A DNA stretch of 64,000 nt from Acorus gramineus (taxonomy: Eukaryota; Streptophyta; Magnoliopsida; Acorales; Acoraceae). The stretch spans positions 3,861,747 to 3,925,746 of the forward strand of contig JAUJYN010000016.1 of the NCBI GenBank assembly GCA_030737835.1, read 5' to 3'. The notes below the pieces were generated by a model. It saw only the letters and a list, made by a program, of their open reading frames with translations, ran no database searches and had not been told where the DNA came from. Position numbers and translations under genes: made by a program. Numbering within the stretch: the first letter of the stretch is position 1; the number at the start of each line of letters is the position of its first letter. This document shows, piece by piece, positions 22,225 to 33,387 of the stretch.

Positions 22225-24190
22225 ATACTCCCAACCATATTTTTTAGGGTCCAATTTTGTCTCTCTACTACACCATTTTGACGTGGTGTCTCCAACATGG
22301 TGTATGGAGGAAAGATGTCACATTCTTCGAAGTATCTCACAAATGATACTACACATTGACTTGATTGGTCATATCAACCATAGTATTCACAACCACAGTC
22401 AAACCTGATAGCTTTAATTTTAATTTTCTTATTGTATTCATTTTAACTTCAGCTTTATGTGCCTTAAAAATTTCTAATGAATGTGATTTTTCATGTATTA
22501 AGTATAGATATTCATAATGAGAATAGTAATAAAATACTTTTGACCATTCCAAGCAGTGGTAGGTAATGGACCATAAATATATGAATGTGTCAGTTCTACG
22601 ACATTTAGACTCCTTGATGCAATATATGTCCTTATGTTTATTTGTTTTTCCTTGATACAGTCAATGCACATTTTAAAATCTAAAAAAAAAAAGGCGACCA
22701 AGAACTCTATTTGACATAAAACCCCTTGGACTCTCTCTTCCGAGATACGTCCTAGACGCTTATGCCATAGTGTAGCTCTCATCGATTAATCTTCATTTTG
22801 TACTACTCCCACAATTCACATGAAAATTTCATTTGAACTAAAATAGTTGGAATCTAAGTATAATCTATATAAACTATTAATTAAAGAGTCAATACCATTA
22901 ATATTTGAATTTTGAAATAGTTTGACTTCCCCTTTTCAAATGAAAAAGTGTAACCGCATTTATCTAACAATGAAATATAAACTTAATTTCACCTCAATGA
23001 TGGCACATAAATAGTTTCATCTAAATCCAAATAAAAATCTAACTCTAATTTAATATTTGAATTTTAAAATTGTTTGACTTCTTTTTTCAAATGAAAAGTT
23101 GCAACCACATTTGTCTAAGCATGAAATATAAACTTAATTTCACCTCAATGACAACACATAAATAGTTTCATCTAAATCTAAATAAAAATCTAACTCTGAT
23201 TTAATATAAAAATCCAATTACCTCTATGTGAACTTCATTGCTTTCTCTCATATAAATAAACTTTTCGGTGGGGTATCCGACTCCTTAGAAAGCCTTGCAC
23301 GGAAACACTTATGTGAATGATAGCTCCCACATTTATCTACCAAGAATGGGGTAGCACTCCAGCCAAATTAAATTCAGAACAAATGGAACTAACATTTTTT
23401 TTTATCTTTCTTTACATGCCACTTATGATATTTGAGACATTCCTTCTTCTCACATGGTCAATTTTTCTGAAAAATAAATACGAGATAGCTTTAAACAGAT
23501 TTTGTTACCTTTTTACATGTGAAGTCAAAACATTTGCAATTCCACCTCAATGATGGCACATAAATAGTTTCCTCTAAATCCAAATAAAAATCTAACTCTA
23601 ATTTAATATTTGAATTTTAAAATCGTTTGACTTCCTTTTTCAAATGAAAAGGTGTAACCACATTTAACTAAGCATGAAATATAAACTTACTTTCACCTCA
23701 ACGGCGACACATAAATAGTTTCACCTAAATCTAAATAAAAATCTAACTCTGATTTAATATAAAAATCCAATTACCTCTACGTGAACTTCATTGCTTTCTC
23801 TCATATAAATAAACCTTTTGGTAGGGTATCCGACTCCTTAAAAAGCCTTGCACGGAAACACTTATGTGAATGATAGCTCCCACATTTATCTACCAAGAAT
23901 GGGGTAGCACTCCAGCCAAATTAAATTCAGAACAAACGGAACTAACATTTTTTTTTATCTTTCTTTACATGCCACTTATGATATTTGAGACATTCCTTCT
24001 TGTCACATGGTTAGTTTTTCTGAAAAATAAATATGAGATAGCTTTAAACAGATTTTGTTACCTTTTTACATGTGAAGTCCAAACATTTGCAATTCCAATT
24101 TCGACAATTTCATTACCCTTATTATTTCTTTTTCTTTTCATAGGGCCAAAATTGACACAAAGATGGTTGCAATTTAATGTGAGTGATGTG
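22225..24190 (-). pseudogene. Decayed Ty1/copia fragment with internal tandem duplications
   Basis: Read on the minus strand, 22782-22498 keeps the pre-integrase and zinc-binding region of a copia polyprotein (LWHKRLGRISEERVQ, then CIDCIKEKQ and a PLPTTAWNGQKYFI segment). The integrase core continues in broken form to about 22350. Upstream on that strand, near 24090-23870, lies a decayed zinc-knuckle and protease-like region with many stops. No LTR was identified. Much older than the copia element at 39.7-46.2 kb. Confidence 0.65.
22990..24095. repeat. 553-bp direct tandem duplication in the copia fragment
   Basis: 22990-23542 is repeated as 23543-24095 with few changes; for example ATGATAGCTCCCACATTT occurs at 23317 and at 23870. 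A further partial copy of about 150 bp precedes it near 22890. Confidence 0.88.
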
Positions 24191-24479
24191 TTTTATTGAA
24201 TGGGATGTTTGTGATTAAAAAGTATGATCTAATGCAAGTGAATTAGACGATTCAAAATAATGAGAGCTGTGTTTTGGATTAGTACTCATGATGTTTTAAG
24301 GGATCTTGAGTTTTTTTTAAATGATCAACAAGAGTCATTTCATCATAAGCACCCTCATGAAATAATCATCAATGCTTATCATAGTTTCTACCGACAAAAT
24401 AAATAATATTTTTATGAAAATTCTACCCTTAGTCATTTTCACAGTCTCAAACACAGTCTATATATATTTTTTTTAAAAT
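24191..24479. other. AT-rich spacer
   Basis: No gene or repeat boundary seen. Confidence 0.3.
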
Positions 24480-25100
24480 CATATACTTTATCTAATGAGA
24501 TAGATGGGGTAAACGCCTCCAATTTTATTATTTATCAAGCGAATGCCCAAAAGAAACAAAACAAGTGAAAACATAGACTATTCACATAGCGGGATTGGTA
24601 GGGGAATCAAGTCCCCCCTCAATAAGGAGTTAACCCCTAGCAAAGCTCAATAAGGAGTTAACCCCTAGCAAAGCTCACCTCCTGGCCCCCCCCCCACAAA
24701 CAATTCTCCAATGCATAATGAAGCTTACAACCATGTCCCATACATTTTCAAAATACATTGTCGCCCCCCCCCCCTGAATATGAGATGGTTCCTGGATAAC
24801 CAATAAGGCCCAAGTGATTGCAAACTACAACACTTTGACCTTCGCATTGCCATCTCCCCTCCAAACCAGTTTTCGCCGTGCCTCCCAAAGACCATCCAAG
24901 CACAGGAATCGATCGTCCACGCCGGCCACCTGCTTCAATTGCTGCCACACCCGTCTCGGAATCAAACACTCCACCATGATATGAGTGGTGGTTTCCTCCC
25001 CTTTGGCTCAAATTGAGTACAATGTATCCTCTTGAGCTGCCCACTTCACATGATATGCCTCCGTCAGCAGCATATCCTGATACACAAGCCACAAAAACAT
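24480..25100 (-). pseudogene. 3' end of a LINE: zinc-binding C-terminus of ORF2 and tail
   Basis: The minus strand from about 25100 encodes, with frame breaks, a segment like the zf-RVT domain at the C-terminus of plant LINE reverse transcriptases (MLLTEAYHVKW, then THIMVECLIPRRVW). A 3' untranslated-like stretch follows. A 28-bp unit (CAATAAGGAGTTAACCCCTA...) is duplicated at 24621-24676 and C/G homopolymers interrupt it. It is a 5'-truncated copy lying about 700 bp upstream of CAO. Confidence 0.6.
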
Positions 25101-25580
25101 TTGACTTTTACTGAGATATTTGACTTTCAAATTTCCTTGTCTTTTATAAAATATTAAATATATATTCTAATTAATTAAATGATATCATTTATAAAAAATA
25201 AATGAGATTTTTAATAAGATATATATCTCGATAAAATAAGTTATTTATAACAAAGCTCATATTTTTAACTATCACGAATTTAATACCCATGCATAGTGAA
25301 CATTAACAGCTGGTATATATATATCATTTTATAAATTTCTAAATATACAATTATTTCTGGCCACAAGAAGCCTTCACTCATACCAAACTAACGTACAACA
25401 CCACAGTACCGATTTCAGCATCAAATAATGAATAAAACTTAAAAGTTAAAACTGCAAAGGATATATCAATCCGAGCTGGCCAAGACCATAGGGCCCCACC
25501 CAAACTCAGATGCTTGAAAAATCCAAAACTTGTGTGGTCAGGGAATTGGCCACGTAAGCATCTTAAGCTCCGATTGCTCA

Positions 25581-25586
25581 CACGTG
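25581..25586. promoter_or_regulatory. G-box CACGTG upstream of CAO
   Basis: ACACGTGTCA lies 207 bp before the CAO start codon, with a second ACGT core (GCCACGTAAG) 30 bp further up. G-boxes are bound by bZIP and bHLH factors such as the HY5 and PIF types, which control light-regulated chlorophyll genes. Function here is inferred. Confidence 0.5.
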
Positions 25587-25787
25587 TCACACATTAGAAG
25601 GTTTGCCCAGATTGCGATGAACTCCAACCACTTATCGCATATTTTCACCCATCAAAATCTTCCACAAAATAACAATTTTTCACAACCAAAAGAGAAAGAA
25701 AAAATAAACAAAGAGAGAGACTCTCTCTTTCTCTTCTTCTTCTTCTACTTCTTCTCCTCTATCTCTCTCTAAAATCTTTGAGACGCC

Positions 25788-28700
25788 ATGACCGCCACCA
25801 TAGCAGCTTTGCCTTTTTCTCTCTGTCGACCCTCTTCAAGATTCAGTTTCAAAAAGGTATAAATTTGATTTCAAATTCCTAGTACCCCTATAAAAGAATC
25901 TGTTTTTTGGACATATAGAAGTGGTTAATGGATGACCCAATTTTTCATAACCAATATGTTGATTTGGGGTTTTTGAAAAAAAACAATATATCTGTGCAAA
26001 AATTTCTTGACTCTGATTGTTGGTCACTGAAACTTGGTATATTGGGCATGTAAATTGATGAGCTTTGTTACTCTTGGTCTTTTTTACTGTCTTAAAAATA
26101 GTTTTATATACTTCATTAGCCTCCTCTACTGATCGAGGTATATATCTTATTAAAAAATTCACATTTTCTATAAATGATACCATTCAAATCATTAGAGTTG
26201 TATTTTACATTTTATAAAAGTACATATCTCATTAAATGAAGTATATGATTTTGAAAAAATTGAAAACATGTGCAAACTGCGTTTTGGACGGTAAAATGGA
26301 TTGAGTGTAACATTTTTCAAAATTGAGTTTAGGAGAAGCAGATAGCTAATGTAGTCATATGGGGTTGTTATGAGATGGCCCAATTTGTCCCAACATAGTT
26401 TGGCAATGGTATGCTTATTTAACAATAAATTATAGCAGGGAGGAGCGGGGATTAGGGTGTTGGCTGTGTTCGGGGAAGAAGGGTCATTGGAGAAGAAGAA
26501 TAACAATAGTTATGGACCACTTTTTGATGTGGAGGACCCAAGGCCGAGAGTGCCGCAGTCAAAGGGGAAGTTCTTGGATGTCAACCAGGCTTTGGAGGTG
26601 GCAAGGTTCGACATCCAGTACTGCGATTGGAGGGCTCGACAGGACGTGCTCGCGATCATGCTGTTGCATGATAAAGTATGTGAATCCAATCCGTCCCTTA
26701 TGATTTGTTGTTGTTACTGTTGATGATTTTTTTCTTCTTTTTTTGGTAGGTTTGATAATTGTAGTTTGAGTATTCAAGGAAACATGTCTAATAATTGAAA
26801 GATGTTAAGATGTTATAGTCATTTATGATGAAATTTGTTACTGTTAACCCATTAAATAGTATCTCTAATTTCAACCGTTGTTTTTTTGGTCTTGTTTGAA
26901 GCACCATTGAAATTTGAATTCCAATAATCATGCTTAAGTACCTCTAAATATTCCATTTATATAACTTAGGATTTTAGGCAATGGTTGTCTTGGAGTTGAT
27001 ACCAGGCAGCACTCTCAACTAAAGTATGCCCAACTAATGAAATGTCACAAATGACAATCCACTTGAAAATTGCAGATTTTTAATATTTTCATATCTAATT
27101 GTAGATGCTGAAAAAGTTCATGCAAACTTGTTTAAAGGGAAATATGTTTCCAGTGTCAGATCAAATTTCATTAACAACTTCATAGATGGTGAAATAAATG
27201 TAGGATTATGTATTCTTTAATCATTCACAGGTACATAAATCGAATGATTTGTGCAGGTGGTAGAGGTCCTCAACCCTCTAGCACGAGAATTCAAGTCAAT
27301 AGGGACCATGAAGAAAGAACTGGCAGAGCTGCAACAAGAACTAGAACAGGCTCACACACAGGTAAATGGACATTTCGATTAGAGTGACCAGTCCATATGT
27401 TCTTTGCAGTTCTGCAAGTCATGTTTTACAAATTTCATCCCTTTATCTCTTACAGGTTCACATATCCGAAGCAAGGGTCGCCACAGCATTGGACAAGCTA
27501 GCAAATATGGAAACGCTCGTGAATGACAGGTTACTCCAGGAGAGAAACAAACACGAATCAGATTCTGACCATGTATTGCTCACTCCAAGCACATCCTCTG
27601 CATCAGCCATTGATACAGTGAAAACTAAGCCATCTCGAAGAAAATTAAATGTCTCCGGTCCCGTCCAGCCGTATCACCCCAACTTGAAGAACTTCTGGTA
27701 CCCAGTTGCCTTCTCCAGCGCTCTGAACGATGACACCATGGTTAGATATTAATTCAAACTCAGATCTGTAAACAGTTGATGATATCGATGCTATGAAAGA
27801 ACTCACCCTTAATGTTTCTTATTCTAAATTTTTAGGTTCCTATAGATTGCTTCGAGGAGCCATGGGTCATATTTCGAGGGAAAGATGGAAGACCAGGCTG
27901 CGTTCAGAACACTTGTGCCCATCGAGCATGCCCACTTCATCTTGGTACAGTGAACGAAGGCCGGATACAGTGCCCTTATCATGGTAAGGCCAATTTCAAC
28001 AAACAATTGATATTAAAAATTTCAAGAGTTTTCAGAGACATATGGAAATACCATTTTTTTTTAATGGAAATTTTAGGTTGGGAATACACGACTGATGGAA
28101 AATGTGAGAAAATGCCCTCTACAAGGCAGCTTAACATAAAAATCAGGTCATTGCCATGTTTCGAACATGAAGGGATGATCTGGATCTGGCCTGGCGATGA
28201 ACCTCCAACTGCCACTATTCCTTCCCTTCAGCCTCCGGCAGGATTTGTAATCCATGCTGAGGTAACATATAACATCAAATATGGTCTCCCAACCCACAAC
28301 ACCATTTTAACTGTAAGCATGTACTCACCCTTGTTTTGATATGTAAACAGCTTGTAATGGAGCTTCCAGTCGAGCACGGCCTCCTCCTGGATAATCTTCT
28401 AGATCTTGCTCATGCCCCGTTTACTCACACCTCAACTTTCGCCAAGGGATGGAGTGTACCAAGGTTTGTTTCAAACATCAAAAAGAGGATCTAATGCATG
28501 AATTCCATACTAGCACTAATGCACTGGATCCCTTCATAACATTGAACCCAAGCATGCTTAGGTGATAATAATACTAGGATGGATGAACTCCTTAGAAGTC
28601 CTCATGTTGCACCCCAAAAATCTATGTAAACCACACAGTGTTAACTCTGTCTAGAGTGGGTTGGCTCTCCATAGGTCTCGAGTTCAAATCCCCTAGACTT

Positions 28701-29408
28701 ACCCGACCCATAGGGTTTGTAAGTGATTCTGTGTATCAGGGGTTTGTCCAACCAATGTGGGGTTCCTCATCAGAAAACAAAAAGAGAATCTAAAAATCCA
28801 TGACGTGAAAATATTGTCATCTAATGACTGAAAAATCTGAATTTCCAGCTTGGTGAAGTTCCTGACACCTGCCTCTGGCCTCCAAGGGTACTGGGATCCT
28901 TACCCCATCGACATGGAGTTCCGGCCTCCCTGCATGGTCCTTTCCACGATTGGCATCTCCAAGCCCGGGAAATTGGAAGGAAAAAGCGCAAGGGATTGCT
29001 CAACGCACCTCCACCAGCTCCACGTCTGCCTCCCATCATCGAGACAGAAGACAAGGCTACTGTACAGGATGTCGCTGGACTTCGCTCCGATGCTGAAGCA
29101 TGTCCCATTCATGCACATCATATGGAAGTATTTTGCAGAACAGGTGCGAACAATGAATGTGATAAAACTGAAGCAATGCATACTATGCACGTAGAGTTAC
29201 GTATGGGAAGTGGATTAATTAAACTTTCTTTCAGGTGCTGAATGAGGATCTCCGGCTGGTGATCGGGCAACAGGACCGGATGAACAATGGGGCCAACATA
29301 TGGAACTGGCCAGTCTCCTATGACAAGCTCGGTGTGAGGTACAGGCAATGGAGAGATGCGCTCGAGAGTGGCCAGAAAAAGCTCCCCTTCACCATGTCCA
29401 AGCAATAG
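25788..29408 (+). CDS. CAO: Chlorophyllide a oxygenase (chlorophyll b synthase), nine exons
   Basis: Exons: 25788-25856, 26439-26675, 27257-27361, 27456-27740, 27836-27983, 28077-28261, 28351-28463, 28849-29143, 29235-29408. All have GT-AG introns in consistent phase and give 536 residues, the usual CAO length. The chloroplast enzyme converts the chlorophyllide a 7-methyl to formyl in two oxygenations, making chlorophyllide b. Visible parts: short transit-peptide-like N-terminus; regulatory A domain with the degron-like [10 protein letters not shown] at 91-100; coiled linker around 115-160; Rieske 2Fe-2S ligands C259, H261, C278, H281; mononuclear iron motif D357, D361, H364, H369. The start has a pyrimidine-rich 5' leader. 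Introns 3-6 and 8 are 89-95 bp. Intron 7 is 385 bp because of a SINE insertion. No frameshift or missing ligand is seen, so the gene looks functional. Confidence 0.97.
28495..28615 (+). repeat. 5S rRNA-like segment (SINE head)
   Basis: Aligns with plant 5S rRNA along its whole length with scattered substitutions, ending CTCATGTTGCACCCC. It is an inserted relic, not a working 5S gene: it lies inside an intron and has several changes in conserved positions. Confidence 0.8.
28495..28777 (+). mobile_element. 5S rRNA-headed SINE in CAO intron 7, with target duplication
   Basis: Flanked by a 16-bp duplication with one mismatch, CAAAAAGAGGATCTAA at 28479-28494 and CAAAAAGAGAATCTAA at 28778-28793. 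The first 121 bp (28495-28615) resemble plant 5S rRNA end to end, including TAGCACTAATGCAC, AAGCATGCTTAGGTG (internal promoter A box) and TACTAGGATGGATGA (C box). The remaining 162 bp carry GAGTTCAAATCCC, which is like a tRNA B box. Removing the insert and one duplication leaves an 86-bp intron, matching its neighbours. Confidence 0.82.
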
Positions 29409-29771
29409 AAAGCAAACACTTCCCTTTGCTTCAACATTTAACAGCCCATGGTCGAGCTCAGTCGCTCCCGCTCCCCAAAGAACTTAAAAAGAAAATATAA
29501 AACAGATAACTTTCCCATCTGATCTGATCTTCCATTGACACGAGTGAGCAACAGAGGGATTTTGCACTGTTGTAAAATCAGAGATGTACACTGCACGAGG
29601 GATTCATGAGAGCTTTGGGGTTGTGGTGGGGGAGTTTTGTTTTGCCGTCTTGATTGTTTATTTGTGTACAGCATTGATTCTTCTCTTTTTTCTTTTTTTT
29701 TGTGAGATCTCCAGAAGAGACTGGGACCCAATGTATGCTTTTATACGCCGAGTACTTGAATTGATTGTAAC

Positions 29772-29777
29772 AATAAA
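29772..29777 (+). terminator. Polyadenylation signal AATAAA of CAO
   Basis: Canonical AATAAA 364 bp after the stop codon, preceded by a T-rich stretch (29665-29702). Confidence 0.6.
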
Positions 29778-29799
29778 ACTGAATTAAATGAAAAGATTG

Positions 29800-30206
29800 C
29801 ATTGACAATCAAGTGTTGTTTCATGAGTTGTTGATGAACAGACAGCATCTTTAGAGGGGGTGCCAACACTTTCGTAGTATGTATGTGCGTAGTTACCATC
29901 TCAGCTCAGCTGCTCCTAGTCCTAGTGCATCACCGGTTGTTGCGGAGGCAGAATCCATTGCACTGGGATCCAATTTATACATCCACACCACATATAAATC
30001 TGTGGGAGTTTGTTCAGATGTAAAGGTGCTATTGGAGCTCCTACCAACTCAGACAATCAGATGTGGATCACATGCAATCTCAACTTCCTCATAAACCCTT
30101 TTGAAGAAGATAGAGATCTATTAGGATCCATTGTAATCCCGTTCTTCTTTCAGCGTCTCTTCCAGATCGCCATCACCAATTCCCCATTGAAGGCGTACAG
30201 TGATTC
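29800..30206. other. Spacer, no gene recognised
   Basis: Moderately GC-rich. A 24-codon minus-strand frame starting MDPNRSLSSSK near 30140 is too short to support. Confidence 0.3.
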
Positions 30207-30223
30207 AAAAAGCTAATATAGTT

Positions 30224-30338
30224 ATCGAACCTCCTCTTGATAGGATGGGAGAGGTATCCCCTCTTTAGTGAGGGAACTTGGGTTCGAGTCTTGCCACCTG
30301 TTGATAGGGGAAGATTTGACCAAGAAGAAAAAGAAAAG
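30224..30338 (+). mobile_element. tRNA-type SINE with 17-bp target duplication
   Basis: AAAAGCTAATATAGTTA at 30207-30223 and AAAAGCCAATATAGTTA at 30339-30355 (one mismatch) flank 115 bp. The body contains GGGTTCGAGTC, a tRNA-like B box, and ends in an A/G-rich tail. Confidence 0.75.
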
Positions 30339-30379
30339 AAAAGCCAATATAGTTAAATTTCATTATTTTACAATGTATA

Positions 30380-30604
30380 GGCTCCATTTGGATCAAGTTT
30401 AAGTAAATTTTGCATTTCAAAAGCTAAAAGTTCTCAAACTCGAATCCAAATACGTTTTCAGCGTTTAACTTTTCAAACCACCACATTTACTTTTTAGACA
30501 AAAAATCTGCCGATTGAAAAGCAAATAAAACCAACATTTTTCAAAAGTTGAATTTAAAACACAAAATTCTAAGAATATTAACATTTTAACATTCAAACAC
30601 AGCC
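30380..30604. mobile_element. MITE-like element
   Basis: It starts GGCTCCATTTGGAT and ends with the complement of GGCTGTGTTTGAAT (11 of 14 matching). AT-rich, no coding. Flanks are ATA and TTA, so the 3-bp duplication expected for a PIF/Harbinger type is imperfect. Confidence 0.4.
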
Positions 30605-30619
30605 TTAATAAGTCATTTT

Positions 30620-31797
30620 TATTTTGTCATTCATGTCATGTTAGTAAGAGTTCAAAAATTTTCTCTGTCTTCAAGTACAACTTTATATAACATCTAATTA
30701 TGATATCCTTATCCAGTATTATATAAAGATGATTTTTGTGGCTGCTTGCTGTTTATGGATGTTTTTTACTTTAAAAAAAAAACATAATAAGAAAGGTTCA
30801 ATTGAAAAATACAAATCTAATAAAACAAAATGGAAGAGAACCTTACTTGAGGTCCGACTAGAAGACATCAAACACCAATTATAAAAGCTTTTATTGAACA
30901 AATCACCGTGTCCCAAGCATTTTTCACGTACCCCCAAACAATGCTTCCTTTCAGGTTAACGATATCGCCCACGACACCACTGGAATATAGGAGAAAGTGA
31001 GCTTGATGTCGATGCGAGTCTCCCTTTTTCCTCAAGTTTCAACACCCCTTACAATAGTTATCATGATTTATTTTAACTTATTCAAGTATAGATATCATAG
31101 TTGATTTTTACAAAACAAACAATTTTTCTTCCCTACTCTGCTGTATTCTTCTTATTTTAGGGTTATGCTTCCCTGCTCTTCTTATTCCAGGTTTATGCTT
31201 CACTTCAAACAACGGGTATGTGTCTATTTCGATTCACCGATTCTCAGTGGGTCAACAAGTTCCAAGACCCACACACATACAGTCTGACTGGTTCGCGTAA
31301 GTTTAAAACTTCCTCAATCATAAACTTCTTTTACAGAGCCAAATAAACGAACCACAAAACACATTCACAAAAATCATATAATCACATTCAAAATTGTACC
31401 ATTTTTATCATTTAAATTTAGTTCTTATTTCGATCGGATTTTAAATAGATTCGGTGTTTAAAAAATTAAATATTCTTAAATTTAGATTAAAATATATTTT
31501 AAATATTTAACTTTTTAAATCATTATCTATTTTTTTTTTCTGTCAAGTAAAAAAAAATCTTCCACTTAAAAAAAAAAAAAAAAATTTTGAAACGAATATT
31601 TTAAAAATCTTTAACGTTTCAGCCTCACACACGTAACAAAAAATAAAATAAAAAAAATTTCCCAGATAAAAAAAAAATTATTTTAAAGATAATAATAAGA
31701 TATCCATATTCCCATAATTATTTTAAGTACACAAATCCAAACACAACAAAAAAAAAAAAAAAAAAATTCAAAACATCAAAACAGTAGTAAAGCCTGC
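30620..31797. other. AT-rich intergenic stretch
   Basis: Long A and T runs, no gene seen. Confidence 0.35.
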
Positions 31798-31803
31798 TTT
31801 ATT
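31798..31803 (-). terminator. Polyadenylation signal for the zinc-ribbon gene
   Basis: AATAAA on the minus strand 19 bp after the stop codon. Confidence 0.4.
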
Positions 31804-31821
31804 TTCCCCATAAACCCACCA

Positions 31822-32163
31822 TCAAATCTCCGATCCACAGAAGGGGCAGAACCGAAACCCAGGATCTAAAACCCGATCGCACGACCAACATCGACGGCTG
31901 ATCAAATCAGCAGCAGAGCCTTCTGTTTCACGAGGAGGTGGTGGTGGAGAGAGGGAGGGTGGGAAGAGGAGGCCACAATTGGTGCAGGAGAGAGAAGGGC
32001 CGGTATTGGAGGGCCAGGTCTTGACGGGGACGAAGAAGAGCTTCAGAACCTTTTCGGTCTCGACCAGGTCCGACAGAGATCCGCAGCGAACGCACCGTCC
32101 CGCGCCTCTCTGTAGCACGCGCGCCACCCTCTGATCCAACCCTCCCACGAAGAAGAAGAACAT
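31822..32163 (-). CDS. Small zinc-ribbon protein with four CxxC motifs
   Basis: Single-exon frame of 113 residues. The N-terminus MFFFFVGGLDQRVARVL is the hallmark of a small plant zinc-ribbon family. Four CxxC pairs are visible at C24/C27, C60/C63, C92/C95 and C106/C109, separated by a segment KVLKLFFVPVKTWP and a Pro/Ser-rich linker at about 66-85. The last pair sits in FRFCPFCGSEI at the C-terminus. Two zinc sites are expected. The molecular role of the family is not known to me. The length and intact motifs indicate a real gene. A 20-bp T run immediately upstream of the start is in the 5' flank. Confidence 0.85.
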   Translation of the reverse strand: MFFFFVGGLDQRVARVLQRGAGRCVRCGSLSDLVETEKVLKLFFVPVKTWPSNTGPSLSCTNCGLLFPPSLSPPPPPRETEGSAADLISRRCWSCDRVLDPGFRFCPFCGSEI

Positions 32164-32401
32164 TTTTTTTTTTTTTTTTAATTTTTGTTACCTGGTCTGG
32201 GTTTTTATTTTCTTATTTCGTAAGTCTAGGAGGGTCTGGAAGTTGTTCAGACTTCAGAATAGAGTTATGCTGGGGGGCTGTTTGGTTGTGATGAGGTTGT
32301 GATGTGAGAATAAATAAAGAAACGATATGGATTAATGTCGAACAAAGTCTTTTGATAATTTATATATTATATTTTTATTAAAACGATGAGATACCGTCTT
32401 A

Positions 32402-32620
32402 GGCTCCGTTTGGGAGCGTGGTTTGAGCGCGTTCGTGTTGGCCTACTCGATGCACCGTCACCGTTCAAACAAACACAATAATCGATGTTCGCGTTTGAAA
32501 TGAAAATGTGTGTTCGACGTCTATTTTTTCTTGCGGTTCAGACGCATTGAAACAATGAATTTTTAACGCACCTACACTTCCACCGACGCCGAGTCTCCCA
32601 CCACACTCCCAAACGGAACC
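32402..32620. mobile_element. Tourist-like (PIF/Harbinger) MITE
   Basis: GGCTCCGTTTGGGAGCGTGG at the left matches the complement of the right end (GGTTCCGTTTGGGAGTGTGG) at 18 of 20 positions. It is flanked by the 3-bp duplication TTA at 32399-32401 and 32621-32623. 219 bp. Confidence 0.88.
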
Positions 32621-32639
32621 TTAATATATTAAGAATGAA

Positions 32640-33383
32640 AGTTCAATATACATTACAATCAAAACAAAAAGGCTAAAGCTTTTGAGAACCTAAGGAGAAG
32701 AGAGATTTATCAAGTTCAAGCCCAAAGAACCAATCTTTATGGTGCCATTAGTCTATCTTCATAGAAATCGATGTCTCTTGCCCACACAATATTTATCCCA
32801 AACATGAATAAACCCCTTTACCATTTCTCAAATGGATTCCCCAAGCATTCATATCATTTGAAACGTTTGGGGTTCCCAAGTATCATGCTCAGCCCTTGGT
32901 ATAGGCTGCCTAGGCAACCGCCTAGGGCCCCCACTCAGGGCAGGGTCCTGATTTTTAAAGGAAAAAGATACATCAAGCCTCCATTGCAGTTTCAATTGCA
33001 GTCCATACCGTTTTTCTTATTTAAAAGAATTATACACTCTCCATTTGAAGTGTATGCTATTATATGAAATGATGTATATATTGAGATACAATAACGTTTT
33101 ATTTTTTAGTTGAAAAATTAAAAAAAAATCATGTCATACACTATGATAGAAGCTATATACTATGATAATGCAGTATACACTTTATCATAGTGTATCGGGC
33201 TACAAACGAGACTGCGTGTATCAGCGCTAATCTTTTAAAATTAAACTTGTAGGCCCATATGTTCGGCCCAATTTTATCTATACAAATATACAATATCCAC
33301 TAAGTAACACCAGTTTCGTTTGAATTCCATCAATCTAACGGCCCTCGAGTGTAGCCCTTCCAATTTTTAGATTGCAGTAAACC
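32640..33383. other. Intergenic stretch
   Basis: A 98-codon frame at 32771-33067 has no recognisable family and overlaps a repeat-like palindrome CCTAGGCAACCGCCTAGG near 32908. No supported gene. Confidence 0.35.
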
Positions 33384-33387
33384 TTAA

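Noticed and set aside
28495-28615. A functional 5S rRNA gene
   Set aside because: Inside a target-duplicated insert in an intron, single copy, with changes in conserved positions; better explained as a SINE head.
28495-28777. Cassandra-type TRIM or its solo LTR (also carries 5S sequence)
   Set aside because: The duplication is 16 bp rather than 5 bp, and the 5S part begins at the very first base. Cassandra LTRs hold it internally between TG...CA ends.
32771-33067. 98-codon frame near a CCTAGG palindrome
   Set aside because: No family resemblance, poor codon composition, and repeat-like context.
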